From Roseiarcus sp963753135 (lineage in GTDB: Bacteria; Pseudomonadota; Alphaproteobacteria; Rhizobiales; Beijerinckiaceae): a stretch of DNA of 64,000 nucleotides. Positions 28,583 to 37,904 of this stretch are shown here, in pieces. The DNA is taken from contig CAVWBA010000017.1 in NCBI GenBank assembly GCA_963753135.1, forward strand, positions 124,001 through 188,000. The letters are read 5' to 3'. Under the pieces are notes generated by a model. It saw only the letters and a program-made list of their open reading frames with translations, was not told the origin of the DNA and did not search any database. Position 1 is the stretch's first letter; each line of letters opens with the position of its first letter. The position numbers were made by a program, and so were the translations under genes.

Positions 28583-29024
28583 ATGGTCATGCCGCCCGCC
28601 CCTCTTCTCCTGTACATGGACGGCTTGCGGGAGCATGACCTCGACAAGATCAGGCGATCCTTCGCGCCCGGGACTTCGCTTCGTGACGCCATTGCGCAGC
28701 ATGGACGCCGACGAGACGCTTCGCTTCCTTGCCGCGCTTTACGCCGGATTTCCCGACTGGCGTTACGACAACGACCCTCCCGTCCTCGGCGCCGATGGCC
28801 GTTGGGGCGTCAAGTGGCGCCAGGGCGGCACGCATACGGGTAAGCTCAAGCTACCGGGCTTTGTCGAGGTTGAAGCGACCCGTCGCGTGGTCGCAATTCC
28901 CGAGCACTATTTCTATTACATCGTCGATGAGACAGGACTGAAGGAAATCCGCCCCGACCCCGTCCCCGGCGGCGCGCCTCACGGCATCTTTAAGCAGATC
29001 GGGGTGGAGAACCCGCCGCTCTAG
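28583..29024 (+). pseudogene. SnoaL-like (NTF2-fold) protein, frameshifted
   Basis: Two frames join into one protein of about 145 residues. The first gives PPAPLLLYMDGLREHDLDKIRRSFAP, the usual first helices of a SnoaL-like polyketide-cyclase or ester-cyclase fold. The second continues LRFVTPLRSMDADETLRFLAALYAGFPDWRYDND ... IPEHYFYYIVDETGL. Removing one G in CCCGGG (28667-28672) restores the frame (F-A-P-G-L-R-F-V-T-P). The start may be the ATG at 28583 or at 28589. The function is not determinable; the fold binds small hydrophobic ligands. It is either a recent pseudogene or carries a sequencing error. Confidence 0.65.
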
Positions 29025-29666
29025 CTCGTGAAGAAGCCCGCGCGGCGAGCCGCCGCCCGCTCAATTTGGGTTTTCTTGATTCGTCCCGTTTCGGTGCGAA
29101 AAGCCCCGATTCTGACTATTGGATTTCCTTGGAATTCCTTGGATTCTCTCGTCCGAAATGAGACTTATCAATGGGTTACGCGGGATTTTCGGCGGAAGAT
29201 TTTTCACGAGCCCTTATCCGGGGTGAAGCGCCGGACTGCGCGGTCGAGGCCATTCGGAAGGGCGGGATTGTTCATAAGGTAAGTCTACTCCAATTTCTGA
29301 TTATCCTCAATCAAATGTCGAGAACGCCGACCAGGATGGCGACGATCCGCGAAGCGGGCGCGCCCCGTCGCCGGCGAGGATCGCGCCGACGAGATTCAAG
29401 ATGGAAGGCGCCGACCAGGAGTTCAGTTCAGTCTGCGAACGATGAGGAGCGCCCTGTCGCTAAGAGAACGCGGCCATTTCCTGCCGCTCAGGTTCTGATC
29501 GCAACAGCTTAGATTGATTTCTGGCTACATGGGATGAAGTGTTGTTCCAACTGCGTCGTGCGCGCCGCCCGCGCTGCTTATTCTGGTTCGCAGACCTATT
29601 GATTTTTACGGGGTTATATAGATATATGGGGCGGGCAAAGGCTTCCCAGAAGGTCGAGCGGGCTTC
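29025..29666. other. Intergenic region, possible small frame
   Basis: No firm gene. A plus-strand frame at 29171 begins MGYAGFSAEDFSRALIRGEAPDCAVEAIRKGGIVHK, which looks protein-like for about 45 codons before turning Arg-rich; it may be a short gene or gene remnant. Positions 29580-29660 are AT-richer and probably hold the promoter of the PEP-CTERM gene. Confidence 0.3.
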
Positions 29667-30243
29667 GTGAAAACTCTGAAACTTTCGGCGACGCTTGCCG
29701 CCCTGGTCCTGACCGCCTCGACGGCCTGCGCCGCCGTGATCGGACTTCGGCAACGCTCTCGGCTCGTCAGGCGGCTACACCAGCCAAGCGTATTACCAAG
29801 CTATGCTTGGCGGCCAGCCGATGACGGCTGCCGAGCAAGCCTATGCGGATCAGGAAGATGAGTTGCGCCAGATGGGCTTTCAGGCGGAATTGGGCGGCGA
29901 CTTCGCGCTCGGTCAAATGTTCTACCACATGGCCTATGGCGTGACGCCGCCTTCGTCCGCGCTGGACCCGGCTGGCGGGGGCGGTGGCCTTGGCTCGTCT
30001 TCGGGCGGGCCAAACAACGGCGGCGCTGGTTCTTCTCTCGGCGCGACAAGCAGGTTCGGCGCTGGTTCTTCGTATGTGAGCGACGGAAGCGATTTCGTAG
30101 ATTACGAGAGCGGGGGGACCACGACATTCATCAGCTTCGCCGTCCCGGAGGCGTCGACCTGGGCGATGATGTTCATCGGCTTCGGCGGCCTTGCCTATGC
30201 CGGCTGGCGCCGGTCCCGAACGCCCGCCCTGCCCTCCGCCTGA
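29667..30243 (+). pseudogene. PEP-CTERM sorting-signal protein, frameshifted
   Basis: A secreted, sorted protein of about 191 residues after removal of one base near 29739 (GTGATCGG). The first frame gives the signal peptide MKTLKLSATLAALVLTASTACAA. The second frame gives the body (FGNALGSSGGYTSQAYYQAMLGG, a Gln/Tyr-rich middle, a Gly/Ser-rich linker) and ends with the PEP-CTERM tail: Val-Pro-Glu-Ala-Ser-Thr-Trp-Ala-Met-Met, a hydrophobic helix, and GWRRSR. Such proteins are processed by an exosortase, which is not in this window. Function of the body is unknown. Confidence 0.75.
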
Positions 30244-30409
30244 GGCGGTTGGCAAATATGCCGCGCCGCTATTTTTGAGGCTTAGAGGGCAGGAAAGTCG
30301 CGCGGCGCCGCGGCGACGGCTCGTTTTCCGTCAGCGTCCGCGCTCACATTGACTGTCACTTGCCCGCCGCAATGAGCAATTTCCTGGAAATCTAAGTCGT
30401 AGTGAGACG

Positions 30410-30512
30410 TCACGAGCACCCCGTCGTGGCGCCGCAGGTGTCGCATATGGGCAGGCGCCGCTGCGGATCATGGTGAAGTTGCCGCATTCGGGGCAGGCTT
30501 CGCCGACATAGC
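30410..30512 (-). pseudogene. Relic copy of the 3' end of nrdJ
   Basis: About 100 bases that closely match the last 100 bases of nrdJ (33837-33945): both encode KGYVGEACPECGNFTM, then a Cys-rich tail ending CDTCG-(A/G)-TTGC and a TGA. Here one base is missing in the Cys tail, and the upstream side is replaced by a short (GAAAGG) repeat. The orientation is the same as nrdJ, which lies 3.3 kb away. It is a partial duplication, not a gene. Confidence 0.8.
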
Positions 30513-30812
30513 CCTTTCCCTTTCCCTTTCAGGTCGCGGCGCGTTCAAGTCATCCACAGGCCCCAAAAGGACGCGAATCGGCGGGCGGATGGGCGAAAAC
30601 GATCGCGGACGGCATGGATCGTCGTCGATCCGAGCCGATTTTTTTCGCCGAAGCGAGCGCCCGATTTCGCGTTGGGGGCCGCCCAAACCGGCAATTCTAA
30701 CCTCTCAACCACGGATTGGCGGTTATGTCCTTTAAACTGCCACCGTAATCCGTAATCCCCGGGTCAAGCCCGCCATCACGATCGGACCGGACCCGCAAAC
30801 CAACAGATATCG
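30513..30812. other. Intergenic region
   Basis: Nothing gene-like is seen apart from a triple GAAAGG-type repeat (30519-30530, read on the minus strand) bordering the nrdJ relic. Confidence 0.3.
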
Positions 30813-31802
30813 CTATAAGAGCCTATTGTCGTCGTAGCCCATCCAGCACGCCCAGCGCGCGTTTCTCCTCCCGACGCTCGGATCAGCGATCCGTACAATC
30901 CCTACAATCTGAACAGCCACGCCCAGACAATGTCGGGATTGGCGGGCGGCGGCAAACAGGCGCCAACCGAATCTGGCCGGCTGCCTGCAAGCAAACCCTT
31001 CGCGCCGAGAGGCGGCTTCACTCCCCTCGATCAGTGGGGAGACGCGCTTCTTCCTCGGCGCCTCGATCACTTTCGCCCCTGCGCCGCGCTCATCGTCGGG
31101 GTTGACGGGCGGGGGCGGGAAGCCGCCTTCCGGCTTCGGATTCGCCACATATTCGAAATCCGGCTCTTCGTTCCATGGGCCGCGTTCGTCTTCGCCCTGC
31201 GAGAGGTTGAAGACGAGCTTCACAGTGTCGTCCGGCGGAACGTTGCCGAAGAACGGGTCGTCGAGCTTGCCCATCTGGTCGAGCGCCTTCATGAACATAT
31301 TGGCGTGCGTGATCTCGCGCGTGAGCAGATGGTGCAGCGCTTTCTTGGTGCCTTCGTCGTCGCAGGCCTTGATCAGCGACTCATAGGTCTGGCGCGCGCC
31401 GGCTTCCGCCGAAATGTTGGCCCTCAAGTCGCGCACGACATTGCCGCCTTCCTGGATGTAAGACGCCGTCCAGCAGCTTCCCTGGCTGTCGAGGAAGTGC
31501 GGGCCGGGGCCCTTCAGCTTGAACAAAGGCGCGTCATGGACATCGGTCTGGTCAAGCTCGCTCGTGTGCTGGGCGATGAGCTTGCCGACCATTTCGAGAT
31601 GGCTGAACTCCTCGATCGCAATGTCCTGCAGCATGTCGCGGATGCCGGCGTTCTCGACATGGAACGACTGCACCCAATATTGCAGCGCCGCGGTCAGTTC
31701 TCCGGTCGCGCCGCCGAATTGCTCGAGGAGATACGTGCCGAATCGCGCATCGGGCTTGCCGACGCTGACGGGCTGAATGAGGGCTTTGTTGTGAAGGAAC
31801 AT
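30813..31802 (-). CDS. Manganese catalase family protein
   Basis: Di-manganese catalase that breaks down hydrogen peroxide. The ferritin-like part (residues 1-250) carries the expected ligands: Glu34-type ELTAALQYW, the E-x2-H in IAIEEFSHLEM, a second Glu in ISAEAGARQTYE and E-x2-H in LLTREITHANM. A GGGAGG ribosome-binding site precedes the ATG. After the basic sequence APRKKR the last 75 residues look unlike the family. Removing one C from CCCC just after that point puts a TGA at 31031-31033, so the true end may be near 31031 and the annotated tail an artefact of a one-base insertion. Confidence 0.88.
   Translation of the reverse strand: MFLHNKALIQPVSVGKPDARFGTYLLEQFGGATGELTAALQYWVQSFHVENAGIRDMLQDIAIEEFSHLEMVGKLIAQHTSELDQTDVHDAPLFKLKGPGPHFLDSQGSCWTASYIQEGGNVVRDLRANISAEAGARQTYESLIKACDDEGTKKALHHLLTREITHANMFMKALDQMGKLDDPFFGNVPPDDTVKLVFNLSQGEDERGPWNEEPDFEYVANPKPEGGFPPPPVNPDDERGAGAKVIEAPRKKRVSPLIEGSEAASRREGFACRQPARFGWRLFAAARQSRHCLGVAVQIVGIVRIADPSVGRRNARWACWMGYDDNRLL
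30880..30960 (+). pseudogene. Possible relic of a NPYN...AQ lipoprotein
   Basis: The plus strand reads SDPYNPYNLNSHAQTMSGLA here, which aligns with the tails of the lipoproteins at 32089 and 32330 (Asn-Pro-Tyr-Asn-x2-Ser-x-Ala-Gln). No lipobox or start is visible upstream. It lies under the doubtful 3' end of the Mn-catalase frame on the other strand. Confidence 0.3.
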
Positions 31803-32088
31803 GGGGATACCTCCCGGCCGAAGCAGGCGCTCTCGATTGATGTGGGGGGCTGACGAAAACGATCGTCAGGCTGGTCTCCGAACGTCGGGGAGCGCGGGAG
31901 GTTCCGATCGTGCTCGCGATTTCGTGAGGGCTTCCGCGGTGAGCGCGTTTCCCCGCGCACGTATCGCGGCATTTTCGGGAAATGCGCGCATTTTTGGATG
32001 GAAATGCGCGAATAGCTCGTTACCATCGGTTGTTTTCAAGCTGAATTCGGCTAGCGCGCGGGACGCCTCAATGAGTTGGACAATGCCC

Positions 32089-32271
32089 ATGCGGCTCCAC
32101 GTCATCCTCGCGGTCGCCGCGTTCGCGCTCGCCGGCTGCAACGCCAATCAGAACGTCAATGCCTGGTCGCCGACGGCCTCCCAGGTCTTTGCCGGCCGCT
32201 ACGTGGAGACCAATCCTTACAATCCCGTCAGCTACGCGCAGAGCAACACCGGCCGCGGCGGCGGGCGCTAA
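32089..32271 (+). CDS. Small lipoprotein, NANQ...NPYNPxSYAQ type (copy 1)
   Basis: A 60-residue lipoprotein precursor. MRLHVILAVAAFALAGC carries a typical lipobox with Cys17. The mature 44-residue peptide begins Cys-Asn-Ala-Asn-Gln and ends NPYNPVSYAQSN and a Gly/Arg tail. It could start at 32083 or 32071, which adds only a few residues. The next gene, 58 bases downstream, encodes a paralogue with the same beginning and end. Function is unknown; it should be anchored in the inner or outer membrane. No known family was recognised. Confidence 0.72.
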   Translation: MRLHVILAVAAFALAGCNANQNVNAWSPTASQVFAGRYVETNPYNPVSYAQSNTGRGGGR

Positions 32272-32329
32272 GCGCTGGTCGCGCGCCAAAGGCCGACGGC
32301 GCCGTCACTCATTGAACTGAAAGACCCGA

Positions 32330-32497
32330 ATGCGGATCCCGATCCTTCTGGCTTTTGTGGCGCTCGGGCTCTCCGGCTGCAACGCCAATCAGGCGATCAA
32401 TCCCTCCGGACAAACAAGCGTCTGCGCGAATGATCCCAGCTGCAATCCCTACAATCCCTCCAGCTACGCGCAGAACAACGTCGGGATCGGCCGGTAA
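32330..32497 (+). CDS. Small lipoprotein, NANQ...NPYNPxSYAQ type (copy 2)
   Basis: A 55-residue lipoprotein precursor. MRIPILLAFVALGLSGC provides the lipobox with Cys17. The mature 39-residue peptide again starts CNANQ, carries two extra Cys (SVCANDPSC) that could form a disulphide, and ends NPYNPSSYAQNN. It differs from copy 1 mainly in the middle. The tandem arrangement and near-identical ends show a local duplication. Function is unknown. Confidence 0.72.
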   Translation: MRIPILLAFVALGLSGCNANQAINPSGQTSVCANDPSCNPYNPSSYAQNNVGIGR

Positions 32498-32529
32498 GAG
32501 CCAGCCCGACGAACGCCGGCGGCCGAGTC

Positions 32530-32650
32530 TTACCTTTTTATTTTGGCCGCACCTCGCGTGACGTCGGCTTCGCTGATTTTTCCCGTCTTCTTCCTCATTT
32601 CGCCCAGCGTCGTGTCCGGCGAGAACTGAGGGATCGGCTTTGAGAGATTC
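32530..32650 (-). other. Possible C-terminal coding fragment after DUF2442
   Basis: A minus-strand frame reads NLSKPIPQFSPDTTLGEMRK ... KISEADVTRGAAKIKR and stops at 32530. The composition looks real, but no start codon precedes it in frame. A one-base loss near the end of the DUF2442 gene would fuse it to that gene's tail; alternatively it is a separate small gene whose 5' end is damaged. Confidence 0.35.
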
Positions 32651-32654
32651 TTGT

Positions 32655-32981
32655 TTAGCGCGTCGCCTCGCTTCCTTTGAATTTCTCCGTCTTTGTCCCG
32701 ATGGCGACCGTCAAGCCCGGCCCTTTTGTCGTTGAGCCTCTCGCCTGCGAGTCGACGGTCCTGTCTCTCCGTCCGGCCAACAATCCGGCGATCGAGATGT
32801 CCTCGTCGATGTCTTCCCAATGCAGTCCGAAGCGGCCGATCTCGACCGCCTCGCGTTGCTTGGGCGTGGCGTTGAGAAGTCGCGGAAACCAAGCGTAGGG
32901 AACGCCGAGCGTGCGGCCGTCCGACAGATCGACCCACATCGAGTTGTCGTCGAACCTAACCGCCGTGGCCGAAATATCCAT
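32655..32981 (-). CDS. DUF2442 protein
   Basis: A 108-residue protein whose first 75 residues are a DUF2442 domain: VRFDDNSMWVDLSDGRTLGVPYAWFPRLL, then WEDIDEDISIAGLLAGRRD. DUF2442 genes typically accompany DUF4160 genes in two-gene cassettes that resemble toxin-antitoxin modules. The start overlaps the end of the DUF4160 gene by 26 bases. The tail beyond LLAGRRD is longer than usual and may reflect a frame problem near the 3' end. Confidence 0.75.
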   Translation of the reverse strand: MDISATAVRFDDNSMWVDLSDGRTLGVPYAWFPRLLNATPKQREAVEIGRFGLHWEDIDEDISIAGLLAGRRDRTVDSQARGSTTKGPGLTVAIGTKTEKFKGSEATR

Positions 32982-33207
32982 TCCAGACCCTCTCGATCCG
33001 CGCTCTCTCCTCGCGCACCATTCGGGCGAGCGCGTTCAGTTCCGCCGCATTAAACCCAAAGCTCTCGGCGACGGCAACCTCCGGCTGCAGCCAAAACTTC
33101 GCCTCATCGCCGCCTCGGCGCACATGCACGTGAGGCGGCTCGCGCGGGTCGCCCTCATTCGAGAAGAAATAGAATCGGTAGCCGCTACGCCGAAAGACCG
33201 TCGGCAT
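32956..33207 (-). CDS. DUF4160 protein
   Basis: An 83-residue protein of the DUF4160 family, recognisable from MPTVFRRSGYRFYFFSNEGD followed by EPPHVHVRRGGDEAKFWL and the final MVREERARIERVWNGYF. The ATG at 33207 has an AAGGA ribosome-binding site; a TTG two codons earlier is less likely. It lies between a HicB-like gene and DUF2442. DUF4160 is widely taken as the partner, possibly the toxin, of DUF2442; biochemical function is not established. Confidence 0.8.
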   Translation of the reverse strand: MPTVFRRSGYRFYFFSNEGDPREPPHVHVRRGGDEAKFWLQPEVAVAESFGFNAAELNALARMVREERARIERVWNGYFGHGG

Positions 33208-33225
33208 AGGCAATTCGATCCTTTT

Positions 33226-33455
33226 TCATGGACATCTACGCGCCTGTTCCCCAACCTCGACATATTCCGCCCGGCTCGACGGCTTTGGGATCGGCAAACC
33301 ATCCTCCCGCATCCTTCGAGATGAAATTCAATCGCCTCGCGAATTTCGGCCTTCGCTTCTTCCAGCGTGTCGCCTACCGACACGCAGCCGGGCAAGTCGG
33401 GAACGTATGCCGAGTAGTTCCGCTCGGCCTTCTCGATCACGACTGCGTAGCGCAT
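33226..33455 (-). pseudogene. HicB-family antitoxin-like protein, frameshifted
   Basis: A HicB-like protein of about 76 residues after one repair. The frame from ATG 33455 reads MRYAVVIEKAERNYSAYVPD then LPGCVSVGDTLEEAKAEIREAIEFHLEG, the typical partial RNase-H-like fold of HicB. It then shifts near 33306-33317, where restoring one lost base gives MREDGLPIPKPSSRAEYVEV and a TGA at 33226. Unlike most frameshifts in this window this is a one-base loss. No HicA toxin is adjacent; the DUF4160 gene follows 18 bases downstream. Confidence 0.65.
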
Positions 33456-33505
33456 GGGGTCAGTCCTTAAGGCCGGCCTACTCGAGGATGCTCTCGACCC
33501 TGCTC

Positions 33506-33784
33506 TCACGTTGGCGAGTTTAACTCGGCTGGCCGTGAGCCCAAAGTTGCCAACCGAGCGTAGACGTAACTCCGCAAATCGTCGAACACTACGCGCGCAA
33601 GCGAAACGTCGTCGCAGACTGTTCGCCGAACCTCAAAATCGGCGCCAAAGTCGGAGCCGAAGGCCCCCGGTATAACCTCGCATCTGCGCACCTGCGCTGT
33701 AGCCGAAACTAGAACAAAGCGATGAATCGCGAACAGCGACGCGATCATTGTGATCCACTTTGATAACGAAAGCGGCCGATCCAA
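33506..33784 (-). CDS. Possible small hypothetical protein
   Basis: A 92-codon frame whose second half looks protein-like (VRRCEVIPGAFGSDFGADFEV ... ARVVFDDLRSYVYARLATLG). It has no recognisable ribosome-binding site and no known domain, so it may be a remnant. Apart from it, the 33456-33836 stretch shows no gene. Confidence 0.25.
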   Translation of the reverse strand: MDRPLSLSKWITMIASLFAIHRFVLVSATAQVRRCEVIPGAFGSDFGADFEVRRTVCDDVSLARVVFDDLRSYVYARLATLGSRPAELNSPT

Positions 33785-33836
33785 CAGTTATGGTCGTGGA
33801 CCCCGTCGTCGACAACTTTCTCTCCTTGATTTGAGC

Positions 33837-36800
33837 TCACGTGCACCCCGTCGTCCCGCCGCAGGTGTCGCACTTCAGGCAGGTGCCGTTGCGGACCATG
33901 GTGAAGTTGCCGCATTCGGGGCAGGCTTCGCCGACATAGCCTTTCATCCGCGCTTCGGCGCGCTTCTCGGCGACCGTTTCGGCTTGCGGCGCGAGGCTCG
34001 AACCGACGGCGGGCGTGGCGCGCTCGGCGACCCCCGGGTCTAAGCCCGGGGGCTTGAGCGCGGTCGCGCCCTGCACGGCGCCCCCATGCGCGCCTGAGCC
34101 GCTCGCGACTTGAACCGCGGCCGCGTCCCCTGCCCCGCTCCTGACCAGCATCAGCTTTTCGCCGGGCCGCGAACGCAAAAGACCCTTCGACACGACGGAG
34201 GCCACCGGCGCAGGCGTCGGCGCGTGCCATTCGCCTGAACCCGGCGCCTTGTCCTCATTGACCCCGCCGCCGAGCACCGTCGAGCCGATGTCGTCGGGCG
34301 CGATATGGGCGAGATCGTTGCGGCCGAGATAGGAGATGGCGAGCTCGCGGAACACATAATCGAGGATCGAGGTCGCGTTCTTGATCGCGTCATTGCCCTG
34401 GACGAGCCCAGCCGGCTCGAACCGGACGAAGGTGAAGGCCTCGACATATTCCTCGAGCGGCACGCCATATTGCAGGCCGAGCGAGATGGCGATGGCGAAA
34501 TTGTTCATCAGCGATCCGGAAGGCGGCGCCTTCCTTGTGCATGTCGATGAAGATCTCGCCGAGGCGCCCGTCCTGATATTCGCCGGTGCGCAAATAGACC
34601 TTGTGCCCGCCGACAACGGCCTTCTGCGTATAGCCCTTGCGGCGATCGGGCAGCCGCTCGCGCTGGCGCTCACGCTCGACCCGCTCGATGACGCGCTCGA
34701 CGATTTTTTCCGCGACCGCCGCGGCGCGCGCGGGCGCGTTGAGGGCGACCAGCGTCTCGACCGCCTCGTCGTCCTCCTCGTCGCTCTCGACCAGTTGGGA
34801 GCTCAAGGGCTGCGACAGTTTCGAGCCGTCGCGATAGAGCGCGTTGGCCTTTAGGCCGAGGCGCCAGGAGAGCATGTAGGCGTCCTTGCAATCCTCGACC
34901 GAGGCGTCGTTGGGCATGTTGATGGTCTTCGAGATCGCGCCGGTGATGAACGGCTGCGCCGCCGCCATCATGCGGATGTGGCTCTCGACCGAGAGATAGC
35001 GCTTGCCCGTGCGCCCGCACGGGTTGGCGCAGTCGAACACCGAGAGATGCTCGGCCTTGAGATAGGGCGCGCCTTCGAGCGTCATCGCGCCGCAGGCGAA
35101 GCTGTTGGCGGCCTCGATCTCAGCCTTGGAGAAGCCGAGCGCGGCCAGGAGGTCAAAGCCCGGCGCATCATAGCGCTCGGACGGGATCTTGAGGGCTTGC
35201 GCCAGCGTCTCGACGCCGAGCGTCCATTTGTTGAAGACGAAGCGGATGTCGAAGGCGCCGCCGAGCGCCGCCTCGACCTTGTCGATCAACTCTTGCGGCA
35301 AACCCTTGGCCTTGAGCGCCGCGTGGTTGACGCCCGGCGCATGCGCGAGCGTCGCGCGGCCGACCGCATAAGCGACAATGTCGGCGATCTGCTTCTCGTC
35401 GTAGCCAAGCGTGCGCAAAGCCTCGGGCACGGCGCGGTTGATGATCTTGAAATAGCCGCCGCCGGCGAGCTTCTTGAACTTGACCAACGCGAAGTCGGGC
35501 TCGATGCCGGTCGTGTCGCAATCCATCACAAGGCCGATCGTGCCGGTCGGCGCGATGACCGAGACCTGCGCGTTGCGGAACCCATGCTTTTCGCCAAGCG
35601 TGAGCGCATCGCGCCATGAGGCGCGCGCGGCTTCGCTCAAATCCGCCCAGGCGGGGCCGGCATTGGCGAGCTCGTCATGGTCGATCGGCGTCGGCGCGAC
35701 GGAGAGAGACTCGTAGCCGGCGGCCTCGCCTTCCGCCGCGCGCTTGTGGTTGCGGATGACGCGCAGCATCGCTTGCGCATTCGCCTTGTGGCCGGGGAAG
35801 GCGCCGCTCTTGGCGGCGATCTCGGCCGAGGTCGCGTAAGACCGGCCGGTGAGGATCGAGGAGAGCGCCGCGCAGATCGCCCGGCCGTGGTCGCTGTCGT
35901 ATGGGATGCCGGACGACATCAAGAGGCCGCCGATATTGGCGTAGCCGAGGCCGAGGGTGCGGTAGTCGTAAGAGAGGCGCGCGATCTCGCGTGAGGGGAA
36001 CTGCGCCATCGCGACCGAGATTTCGAGCGTCAGCGTCCACAGGCGAATCGCGTGCTCATAGCCTTTGACGTCGAACGACTTGGTCGCCGAGTCGCGGAAC
36101 TGCAGCAGATTGAGCGACGCCAGATTGCAGGCCGTGTCGTCGAGGAACATGTATTCCGAGCAGGGGTTCGACGCGCGGATCGGCCCCAACTCAGGGCAGG
36201 TGTGCCAGTCGTTGATGGTGGTGTGATATTGCAGGCCGGGATCGGCGGAGGCCCAAGCGGCGTAGCCGATCTTCTCCCAAAGATCGCGCGCTTTCAGCGT
36301 CTTCGCAACCTTGCCGTCGAGGCGGCGGGTGAGATTCCACTCGCCGTCGGTCTCGACCGCGTGCAGGAACGCGTCGGTCAGGCGCACCGAATTGTTCGAG
36401 TTCTGGCCCGAGACGGTGAGATAGGCCTCCGACTCCCAGTCGGTGTCGTATTCCTCGAATTCGATCTTCGTATAGCCCTGGCGGGCGTATTGGATGACCT
36501 GCTTGATCACGCCGTCCGGCACGTCGTCGCGGCGCGCGGCCTTCACCTCGCGCTTGAGCGCGGGGTTCTTCTCGATCGTGAAGCAATCGTCGCCCGAGCC
36601 CTCGCAATTGAGGCAGGCTTTGAGGATCGCTTTCAGATGGCGCTTGACGACCTTGGAGCCGGCGGCGAGCGCCGCGACCTTGCGCTCTTCCTTCACCTTC
36701 CAGTCGATGAACAATTCGATATCGGGATGATCGGCGTCGACGACGACCATCTTCGCCGCCCGGCGCGTGGTGCCGCCCGACTTGATCGCGCCCGCCGCGC

Positions 36801-37587
36801 GGTCGCCGATCTTCAGGAAGGACATGAGGCCGGACGACCGGCCGCCGCCCGAGAGTTTCTCGTTCTCGCCGCGCAGCAGCGAGAAGTTCGATCCGGTGCC
36901 GGAGCCATATTTGAACAGGCGCGCCTCACGCACCCACAAGTCCATGATCCCGCCCTCGTTGACGAGATCGTCGGCGACCGACTGGATGAAGCAGGCGTGC
37001 GGCTGCGGGTGCTCGTAAGCCGACTTCGACTTGACGAGCTTGCCCGTCTCGAAGTCGACGTAATAATGGCCCTGGCTCGGCCCATCGACGCCATAGGCCC
37101 AATGGAGGCCGGTGTTGAACCATTGCGGCGAATTGGGCGCGGCCATCTGGCGCGCCAGCATGAGGCGCATTTCGTCGTAATAGGCGCGCGCGTCCTCTTC
37201 GCCGTCGAAATAGCCGCACCTCCAGCCCCAATAGGCCCAGGCGCCAGCGAGCCGGTCGAACACCTGCTTGGCCGAAGTCTCCGAGCCCATGCGCTCTTCC
37301 TTCGGCAGCGAGCTCAGCGCCGTCTCATCGGGGACCGAGCGCCACAGGAAAGAGGGAACGCTCTCCTCCTCGACGCGCTTCACGCGCGCCGGCACGCCCG
37401 CTTTACGGAAATATTTCTGCGCCAGCACGTCGGCCGCGACCTGGCTCCAGGCGGCCGGGACTTCGACACCCTCAAGCGAAAACACGACCGAGCCGTCGGG
37501 ATTGCGGATCTCGCTCTTGGTGGTCGCGAAGGAGATCAGGTCATAGGGCGAGACGCCCGGTTGCGTGTAGTGCCGTTCGATGCGCAT
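33837..37587 (-). pseudogene. nrdJ: Vitamin B12-dependent ribonucleotide reductase (class II), frameshifted
   Basis: Adenosylcobalamin-dependent reductase that makes deoxynucleotides from ribonucleotides in the cytosol. Total span fits 1249 residues if one base is removed at GATC 34513-34516 (…EGAAFR then SLMNNFAIAISLGL). Visible parts: the N-terminal domain, the active-site region with NPCSEYMFLDDTACNLASLN, the thiyl Cys in this and FACGAMTLEG, a phosphate-binding PTGTIGLVMDCDTTG, and a C-terminal zinc ribbon (CPECG ... CLKCDTCGG). The start MRIERHY is preferred over an ATG 12 codons upstream. As an essential gene, it is more likely intact in the cell than broken. An NrdR box lies 318 bases upstream. 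Confidence 0.88.
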
Positions 37588-37873
37588 CGCCTTCGACCCC
37601 ATTCTTGCGACCTTGGCCCTCATCGCCGATCGGTCGCGTTGATCCCCATCTCGAACAGGATGGGCGCCTGGAAGCGCCCGCCAAAGCGCGCAAGCCGCCC
37701 TTGGCCGGCTTGGACGCCGCCCGCCCCCTTACTCGCCTCAAGCTTCACTAACCCGCGCCTGGCTCAGTTTGTGCGCCCCAGCGCAGCCTGACAGGCCTTA
37801 AACCGCTGCTTCCCGGGCTTGATCCCCACGCGATTCCGGAAACGAACGCATATTACAACGCGGTGACAGAGAC

Positions 37874-37889
37874 GTCAACAATTTGTATC
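37874..37889. promoter_or_regulatory. Weak second NrdR-like box
   Basis: GTCAACAATTTGTATC is a degenerate match to the NrdR consensus, centred 31 bases from the clear box at 37905. NrdR sites usually occur in pairs at about this spacing, about three helical turns, which is the main support. Confidence 0.4.
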
Positions 37890-37904
37890 CGAACCGGCGC
37901 CTCG

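Noticed and set aside
28253..28702. Minus-strand open frame of 149 codons
   Set aside because: It overlaps the SnoaL-like gene on the other strand, is Arg-rich and lacks any family feature.
36052..37791. A long plus-strand open frame opposite nrdJ
   Set aside because: It mirrors the codon pattern of nrdJ in high-GC DNA, has no domain signature and no start signal.
37588..37870. Cobalamin riboswitch upstream of nrdJ
   Set aside because: No B12-box (GCCACTG-type) sequence was seen on the relevant strand.
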